A stretch of 64,000 nt of DNA, from assembly GCA_963575745.1 (NCBI GenBank), contig CAUYUJ010004598.1, positions 1-64,000 on the forward strand, in the 5' to 3' direction. The notes under the pieces are model-generated. The model did not search any database. It worked only from the letters and a program-made list of their open reading frames with translations, and was not told the origin of the DNA. Shown piece after piece: positions 56,171 to 64,000 of the stretch. The stretch comes from Prorocentrum cordatum. Its lineage: Eukaryota; Sar; Dinophyceae; Prorocentrales; Prorocentraceae. How positions within the stretch are numbered: position 1 is the stretch's first letter; each line of letters starts with the position of its first letter. The position numbers and the translations under genes are program-made.

Positions 56171-56649
56171 CTGGAGACGCAGCGAGAATCCAGGGAGCAC
56201 GCACGCCCCCCCCAGGTCCACCCGGTCAGGCGTTGTCAGAGGTGCACCTGGCCAAAGGTGCCCCCAGGGGTCCCACAGGCCAAGGTGGCCTCCAGAGCAG
56301 GGCTCGACCAAAACAGCGTGTTATTCTTTCTGTTCGCTCCCCGAAGATCGCCAGAGCAACGTTCAGGCCGAGCCCCGCTCCAGAGCACACTTCCCGAAGC
56401 CCAGAGGGCCCCAGGGGCTCCCACCTGGCGCGACAAGCCGGGGATCGCCCCTTGGGCCAGGGATGCCTCCGGCAGCCCGCCGACCCGGGCGCTGGGTCGG
56501 CGAAGCCCGCGAGCGGCCGGCGGTGCGCCTCAGAGCGGACGCCGGCGGCACAAGCGCGAGAGCGAGAGGGGAGAGCGAGCGCGAGAGGCCCCAGCGACGC
56601 GCCGATGGGCCCAGACCCCCGAGTGTCACGACGGCAGGTCTCTCGTTAT

Positions 56650-56975
56650 GCTCGGCCTCTGGTGAGCCTCACTGGGCCTCGGGACCGTCAAAAAACGACG
56701 CAGGATGAGAAGCCCGTCCCGGGGAGTGGGTCTGGACCTCTGGGAGGCGCGTCAGGTAAAAATCATGACGTCAAGAAGGAGCCCTCTTGGAAGGGCCGCC
56801 CCTGCCCGAGAGTGGAGGCCGCCCGACTGGCATCCGAGCAAAGTTGGTCGGAGGGTCGCGCCGCATCGCCGATGAATCGGCCATGTATCGGCGACGTCGG
56901 GGATGCATCGGCGGCGTCGGCGTGGATAAAACTGGGCTCCACATCGAGCCGTATCGCCGATGCACGACCCCGTGT
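56650..56975. repeat. Dispersed repeat, copy 2, with GATG palindromes
   Basis: Partner of 2440-2570 plus 3050-3160, here contiguous: TGGGCCTCGGGACCGTCAAA, then GAGTGGAGGCCGCCCGACTG, then ATCGCCGATGAATCGGCCAT and related words. Confidence 0.8.
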
Positions 56976-57327
56976 GGGCGGCCTGGAAAGGGGAGCCTGC
57001 GAGAAGGCGCCCCTTGCAGCATGCAGGAGCTTCATGTGGGACGGGGTGCCTCCTTTGGAAGTCCTGCCCTGCAAAGGGCTCTCTGCTAAGGACCCCGACC
57101 CTTCCATCGGGGGGCTCTGTGGCAACTCATGGGAGCCTCCCGTGCCATCCTACCGGCTCCTGCAAGTCGGCCTCGAGGACACGCAAGGGCTCCCGCGCGT
57201 TGCCACGAAGGGCGTCTCTGAGAAGGCCCCTCCCCCGCAGGGGCAGGAGCTTCTGGGGGGGCGCGGAGCCCCCTTTCAGGAGGCCCCTTTCCACCTGGAC
57301 CTACTCCCATCACTGGGACGCAAGACT

Positions 57328-57397
57328 CCTCCTCCTCCTCCTCCTCCTCCTCCTCCTCCTCCTCCTCCTCCTCCTCCTCCTCCTCCTCCTCCTCCTG
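57328..57397. repeat. (CCT)n microsatellite
   Basis: Pure CCT run of about 23 units. Confidence 0.97.
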
Positions 57398-57559
57398 TGC
57401 ACCCCGTCCTGGGAGGCGCACGTCCGAACCGCACATGCCGTCCAGACACCTGACGGCACAGACTCCCCCAGGCGGCATGGCCAGAAAGCCGCCCGCCTGC
57501 GAGCGCACGCCACAAGAGTTCGGAGCGCGCGCGTCGCCTCCAGGAGGGGCCGGCACACA

Positions 57560-57729
57560 CACACACACACACACACTTTTGATTCGCGGGTCGAGAGCGC
57601 ACCTCTTCCGGTCGAAACTAAGCGGGCCGCGCGAAGCTTGAATTTACAAAGAGAGGAAGGAAGGGGGGGGGGGAGCGCAGCCTCAGGGCGAGGCTGGGAG
57701 GAGGCAAAGCCTCGGGATCAGGCGTGAAA

Positions 57730-57768
<39 letters not shown>

Positions 57769-57770
57769 CA
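57560..57770. repeat. AC runs flanking a CGGGTCGAGAGCG module
   Basis: Third copy of the module found at 49838 and 50195, followed by the shared GCGCAGCCTCAGGGCGAGGC and GGAGGAGGCAAAGCCTCGG, between two AC runs. Confidence 0.85.
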
Positions 57771-58369
57771 TGCTCCGAGTTTCTCGATAAGCGTCGGGGG
57801 GGCGTCACCCCCGCCGACAGTCCAACATTGACCCCCGTCGCGGGCAGCCACCGCGCGCCGAAGGCGCTCCAACCCCTGTCGCGTCCTTCTCTGGGCGTGT
57901 TTTTGTGGCACCCTGGGGAAACGCGCCGTGTCGACACTCTCTCGGGGCCGGTTTGTCGACACCAATACACCGGTGGCCTAGGCCAGGAGAACGCGCACGC
58001 GGGAAGGGCAGGGTCACTCACGCCATCGCGCAGCTTCGCTTCGCCCGCACGCCACCGATTTCCCGTGGATGGCACGCCGCTTCACTTCGCCTCCGTTTCT
58101 CACGCACCGCCCTGCACACCGGGGCCGAAAAGGGAGGGCAGCCAGAGCCGAAACTTCTGGGAAACAGCAGCAGCTGCAAAAAAACAGAAAAATACTCCGA
58201 CGGTGGACCCCACATGAGAATCCCCTCAACCGATCTGGAAATAGCCCGCACCGTCGTCCTCGTGATTGTTGCGGCATCCTTGCTGTCTCCTCTGCATCAT
58301 TACCGTCCCCGCCCTGGCGCTGGCTCTCCGCCCGCTCCCTACGTTGTCCCCTCCTCGCCCTCCTGTTTC

Positions 58370-58850
<481 letters not shown>

Positions 58851-59065
58851 TGGCGGACCGCGCCGGAGGAGAGAGAATATACCAACACACCACTCCTCTC
58901 ACTCAGACCCACTCACTCATCACTCAGACTCACTCATCACTCAGACCCACTCATCACCCAGACTCACTCATCACTCAGACTCACTCATCACTCGGACTCA
59001 GTCATGACTCAGACTCATCACTCATCACTCAGACTCACTCATCACTCAGACTCACTCATCACTCA

Positions 59066-59805
59066 GGAGCAGATTTGGAGGATGTCTCAGGCGATTCGCT
59101 GGTTTCAGCACTCTAAGGGGAGCGGCGGGGGGGTATTGCACTCGGCCCCTTTCGCGGGACTTTGTGGGGATTCTCAAGCGGTTTGGCCATTTTCCCTTCC
59201 AACATGTTTCGCTTTCGGAGCAGATTTGGAGGATGTCTCAGGCGATTCGCTGGTTTCAGCACTCCTAAGGGGAGCGGCGGGGGGTATTGCACTCGGCCCC
59301 TTTCGCAGAATTTTGTGGGGATGTCTCAGGCGGTTTGGCCATTTTCCCTTCCAACATGTTTCGCTTTCGGAGCAGATTTGGAGGATGTCTCAGGCGATTC
59401 GCTGGTTTCAGCACTCTAAGGGGAGCGGCGGGGGGGTATTTCACTCGGCCCCTTTCGCGGGGTTTTGTGGGGATGTCTCAGGCGGTTTGGCCATGTTCTC
59501 TTCCAACATGTTTCGCTTTCGGAGCAGATTTGGAGGATGTCTCAGGCGATTCGCTGGTTTCAGCACTCTAAGGGGAGCGGCGGGGGGGTATTCACTCGGC
59601 CCCTTTCGCGGGGTTTTGTGGGGATGTCTCAGGCGGTTTGGCCATTTTCTCTTCCAACATGTTTCGCTTTCGGAGCAGATTTGGAGGACGTTCGCGCCCA
59701 GTTTGCGGGGATGTCTCAGGCGGTTTGGCCGTTATGCTGCTGGGCATCTGTCGTTTTCGGAGCAGTTTTGGGAGGATGTCTCAGGCGATTTGCTGGTTTC
59801 AGCAC
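59066..59805 (+). repeat. 152-bp array, about 4.8 copies
   Basis: Each unit has two related halves of about 76 bases that share GGATGTCTCAGGCG: half one begins GGAGCAGATTTGG, half two CCCCTTTCGCGGG. The last unit is a variant with GACGTTCGCGCCCAGTTTGC and TTATGCTGCTGGGCATCTG. 1-2-base indels between units disrupt any single frame. Confidence 0.95.
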
Positions 59806-60054
59806 TCCCAAGGAGGAGGAGAAGGAGGAGGAGGAGGAGGAGGAGGAAGAAGGAGGAGGAAGAGGAGAGAGCAGGAGAGGAAGAGAAGAAAGGAGAAGCG
59901 AGGAGGAGCAGGAAGAGGAAGAGGAGGAGGAGGAGGAGAGAGCAGGAGGAGGAGGAGGAGGAGGAGGAGGAGGAGGTGGAACAGGACTAGGAGGAGAGAG
60001 GAGGAGGAGGAGAAGGAGGACAGCAGAACACGGTAGAGAGAGCAGAAGGGAGGA

Positions 60055-60405
<351 letters not shown>

Positions 60406-60479
60406 AGGAGGAGGAGAAGGACGTGGGCAACTCGAGTAGCCAGGGCCAGACGATCGAGTTCGATGTTCCAAGGCTTTAG

Positions 60480-61010
60480 GTTTTACTCAAACGCTTCCGC
60501 CTCACTCTCCTTCGCTCTCCGCTCTCCTTCACTCTTCTGCATTCCTACTCACTCATACTCAGACTCAGTCACACGCAGGCTCACTCGCACTTAGACTCGC
60601 TCATATCCATACTTAAACTTACTCACACTCAGACTCACGCTCAGAACCACTCATACTCAGACTCGCTCCTGCTCAGACTCATCTTTCTTCGGTCCGCTCA
60701 AACGCAGACCGACTCACACTCAGACTGCCTCACATCCATACCCAATCACACTCGGCTCACTCGCACTCAGATTCATTAACACACACTTTTTCTCACACTC
60801 AGACCCACTCAAGCCCAGACTCACTCATGCTCAGACTCATCATGCTACGATCCGCTCAATCACAGACTGGCTCACACTCAGATTCGTCCATACTCAGACC
60901 CACTCGCACACAGACGCACTCGCGCTCATATTTACTCACACGCATACCCACTCAAACCCAGGCTCAATCGCACCCAGATTAACTCACACTCAGAATCAGT
61001 CGCTCTCAGA
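60480..61010. repeat. ACTCAGACTCACTC decamer-type repeat
   Basis: Degenerate 10-12-base units (CACTCAGACT, CTCACTCGCA). An almost identical copy lies at 62400-62925 in unit 2. Confidence 0.9.
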
Positions 61011-61158
61011 TTTGCTATTGGTCGCACTCATGCTTGCAGACTGTGGGAATGTCTCGAGCGAGCGGTTCGCCCTCGCACACAGGCGCTCATTGACAGATAT
61101 CAAGAGAAAGACGTACCAAGAAATGAGATGCACATATGGGGAGCCCCGCGTCGAGTAA

Positions 61159-63074
61159 TTGGCGGACCGCGCCGGAGGAGAGAGAGAGAGAGAGAACACA
61201 CCACTCCTCTCACTCAGACCCACTCACTCATCACTCAGACTCACTCATCACTCAGACCCACTCATCACGCTGACTCACTCACCACTCAAGACTCACTCAT
61301 CACTCGGACTCAGTCATGACTCAGACTCATCACTCATCACTCAGACTCACTCATCACTCAGACTCACTCATCACTCAGGAGCAGATTTGGAGGATGTCTC
61401 AGGCGATTCGCTGGCTTCAGCACTCCTAAGGGGAGCGGCGGGGGGGTATTGCACTCGGCCCCTTTCGCGGGATTTTGTAGGGATGTCTCAGGCGGTTTGG
61501 CCATTTTCTCTTCCAACATGTTTCGCTTTCGGAGCAGATTTGGAGGATGTCTCAGGCGATTCGCTGGTTCAGCACTCCTAAGGGGAGCGGCGGGGGGGTA
61601 TTGCACTCGGCCCCTTTCGCGGGATTTTGTGGGGATGTCTCAGGCGGTTTGGCCATTTTCTCTTCCAACATGTTTCGCTTTCGGAGCAGATTTGGAGGAT
61701 GTCTCAGGCGATTCGCTGGTTTCAGCACTCTAAGGGGAGCGGCGGGGGGGTATTTCACTCGGCCCCTTTCGCGGGATTTTGTGGGGATGTCTCAGGCGGT
61801 TTGGCCATTTTCTCTTCCAACATGTTTCGCTTTCGGAGCAGATTTGGAGGATGTCTCAGGCGATTCGCTGGTTTCAGCACTCTAAGGGGAGCGGCGGGGG
61901 GGTATTGCACTCGGCCCCTTTCGCGGGATTTTGTGGGGATGTCTCAGGCGGTTTGGCCATTTTCTCTTCCAACATGTTTCGCTTTCGGAGCAGATTTGGA
62001 GGACGTTCGCGCCCAGTTTGCGGGGATGTCTCAGGCGGTTTGGCCGTTATGCTGCTGGGCATCTGTCGTTTTCGGAGCAGTTTGGGGAGGATGTCTCAGG
62101 CGATTTGCTGGTTTCAGCACTCCCAAGGAGGAGGAGGAGGAGGAGGAGGAGGAGGAGGAGGAGGAAGAGGAGGAGGAGGAGGAGGAAGAGAAGAGAAGAG
62201 AAGGAGGAAGCGAGGAGGAGGAGGAAGAGGACGAGGAGGAGGAGGAGGAGGAGGACAGCATGAACACGGTAGGAGCAGAAGCAGGAAGGGGAGGATGATG
62301 ATGATGATGGAGGAGGAGGAGGAGGAGGAGGAGGAGCGTGGGCAACTCGAGTAGCCAGGGCCAGACGATCGAGTTTCGATGTTCCAAGGCTTTAGGTTTT
62401 ACTCAAACGCTTCCGCCTCACTCTCCTTCGCTCTCCGCTCTCCTTCACTCTCTGCATTCATACTCACTCATACTCAGACTCAGTCACACGCAGGCTCACT
62501 CGCACTTAGACTCGCTCATATCCATACTTAAACTTACTCACACTCAGACTCACGCTCAGAACCACTCATACTCAGACTCGCTCCTGCTCAGACTCATCTT
62601 TCTTCGGTCCGCTCAAACGCAGACCGACTCACACTCAGACTGCCTCACATCCATACCCAATCACACTCGGCTCACTCGCACTGAGATTCATTAACACACA
62701 CTTTTTCTCACACTCAGACCCACTCAAGCCCAGACTCACTCATGCTCAGACTCATCATGCTACGATCCGCTCAATCACAGACTGGCTCACACTCAGATTC
62801 GTCCATACTCAGACCCACTCGCACACAGACGCACTCGCGCTCATATTTACTCACACGCATACCCACTCAAACCCAGGCTCAATCGCACCCAGATTAACTC
62901 ACACTCAGAATCAGTCGCTCTCAGATTTGCTATTGGTCGCACTCATGCTTGCAGACTGTGGGAATGTCTCGAGCGAGCGGTTCGCCCTCGCACACAGGCG
63001 CTCATTGACAGATATCAGAAGAAAGACGTACCAAGAGAATGAGATGCACATATGGGGAGCCCCGCGTCGAGTAA
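61159..63074 (+). repeat. Tandem segmental duplication, unit 2
   Basis: Copy of 58850-61158 in direct tandem, about 97-99 percent identical outside simple repeats. Its right end, GTCGAGTAATT, then continues into the diverged GGATGTCTCGAGCG repeats. Confidence 0.95.
61379..62125 (+). repeat. 152-bp array in unit 2, about 4.8 copies
   Basis: GGAGCAGATTTGG starts at 61379, 61531, 61683, 61835 and about 61988: an exact 152-base step. It ends with the same variant unit as the array at 59066. Confidence 0.95.
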
Positions 63075-63425
63075 TTTGCACTCCCAAGGGGAGGGAGGCC
63101 AGGGGAATTGCACGGCCTCCGTTCGCGCCAAAATGGCGGGGATGCCTCGAGCGGGTTGCCTGTTTGCATGCTCAACATCCTCTGCTTTCAGAGCAGATTT
63201 TGAAGATGTCTCGTGCGAAGCGCCTCCTGATGGGGGGCCGCCAGGGGTATTGCACGGCCTCCGTTCGCGCCCAAATGGCGGGGATGTCTCGAGCGGTTTG
63301 CCTGTTTGCATGCTCAACATCCTCCGCTTTCGGAGCAGATTTGGAGGATGTCTCGAGCGAAGCGTTCACTTTCGCCCCCCAGGGGGTCAGATTTTAAGGA
63401 TGTCTCGATCGGTTTGCCTGTTTTG
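63075..63425 (+). repeat. Diverged relatives of the 152-bp unit
   Basis: Two longer units with TTGCACGGCCTCCGTTCGCG, GGGGATG(C/T)CTCGAGCGG and TTTGCATGCTCAACATCCTC. They share GGAGCAGATTTGGAGGATGT with the arrays but have GTCTCGAGCG instead of GTCTCAGGCG. Confidence 0.9.
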
Positions 63426-63454
63426 GTGGCCAGACTCGTGGGCACAGATTCTCC

Positions 63455-63720
63455 CCAGGATGCCACAGGAGGCTCCAGCGGCTCCACGAGGCCCCACGAG
63501 GCCACATGAGGTCCCAGGAGGCATCCGGAGGCCACAGAAGACTCAAGAGGCCACAGGATGTCCCAAGAAGCTCCAGGAGGCCCCAGGAAGCTCCAGGAGG
63601 CCTCAGGAAGCCACAGGGGGGCCCCAGGCCACAGGAAACGCCAGGAGGACCCGGAAGGCATCAGGAGGCCCCGAGAGGCCCCAGGGGCAGGAGGCCTCAG
63701 AAGGCAACAGGAGTGGCCCC
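63455..63720 (+). repeat. CCAGGAGGCC repeat (CCAAGAGG relative)
   Basis: Degenerate 12-15-base units AGGCCACAGGAGG and AGCTCCAGGAGGCC. Confidence 0.8.
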
Positions 63721-63721
63721 A

Positions 63722-64000
63722 ATCCCATGTGTTACGTATGCTCCTACAAAGTGGGCCTCACCTGGAACATTAATCCTTGATGCTATATGTAGATTATATA
63801 GATCGTCCTTCTCCTGTGTATACAATCCTATATGTTTTACGTACGTTCGTCTAGAATGGCCCCCCCTTGGGGCACGAGTCCTTGGTGTTTCACGCGCATT
63901 CCTACGGATTGCCCTTTTCCTGCGGCTCCAATCCACAATGTTCTATGTACACGTCTGTTCTTATAGACTGGGCCTCTCCCGGGGCACGAATCCTACCTCG
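63722..64000 (+). repeat. Degenerate tandem repeat of about 55-60 bp, runs off window
   Basis: Five units share a (T/A)TGTTNTANGTAC start, a TCNTATAGA middle and a CNAATCC or GAGTCC end (for example GGGGCACGAATCC and GGGGCACGAGTCC). Confidence 0.7.

Noticed and set aside
62927-63397. + strand frame LLVALMLADCGNVSSERFAL and following residues, present in both duplication units
   Set aside because: No known domain; it is built of the GGAATGTCTCGAGCG repeat family, and unit 1 carries small indels relative to unit 2.

Overview
The window looks like nuclear DNA of a dinoflagellate. It is GC-rich and dominated by microsatellites and satellites. The only host gene I can prove is split into very short exons with non-canonical GC and GA splice donors and AG|G acceptors. 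There is also a possible decayed spliced-leader relic (11309-11340, minus) and a decayed tyrosine-recombinase element of a type I recall from dinoflagellate genomes. The genus cannot be fixed from the sequence. Almost none of the long open frames are genes; they arise because stop-free simple repeats stay open in several frames.

The main content is one minus-strand gene for the large beta subunit of clathrin adaptor complex AP-1/AP-2 (beta-adaptin). I recovered twelve exons of 8 to 29 codons between 56170 and 13922. They total 223 codons spread over 42 kb. Joined in order they align with the beta-adaptin trunk without losing or gaining a residue, except for one hole of about 97 residues between 33217 and 27855. 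That hole contains the 100-N assembly gap (31946-32045). The N-terminal exons should lie above 56170, probably beyond the window. A linker or ear domain below 13922 was not found.

The introns (1.0 to 9.9 kb) and flanks hold the rest. From low to high coordinates: a 1.85-kb foldback palindrome at the left edge (1-1850); a gene-poor GC-rich stretch with weak retroelement traces (4.6-11.3 kb); large GACA, CAT, CATA and TGCA microsatellites (11.5-13.3 kb, 22.6-26.0 kb); a GGGCTATAG higher-order repeat (16.1-18.0 kb); 0.8-0.9-kb elements built of CCAAGAGGCCC units with short inverted ends (19.2 and 23.8 kb, with relatives at many sites); two T-shaped foldback elements (22.1 and 31.8 kb); a 90-bp satellite (34.1-35.9 kb); two 152-154-bp MITE-like elements (33.6 and 53.1 kb); a tyrosine-recombinase pseudogene with two in-frame TGA stops (45.3-46.2 kb); and a tandem segmental duplication carrying 152-bp arrays (58.8-63.1 kb).

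Overall the window shows how such a gene becomes very long: tiny phase-0 coding islands separated by introns filled with satellites, MITE-like elements and dead mobile elements.
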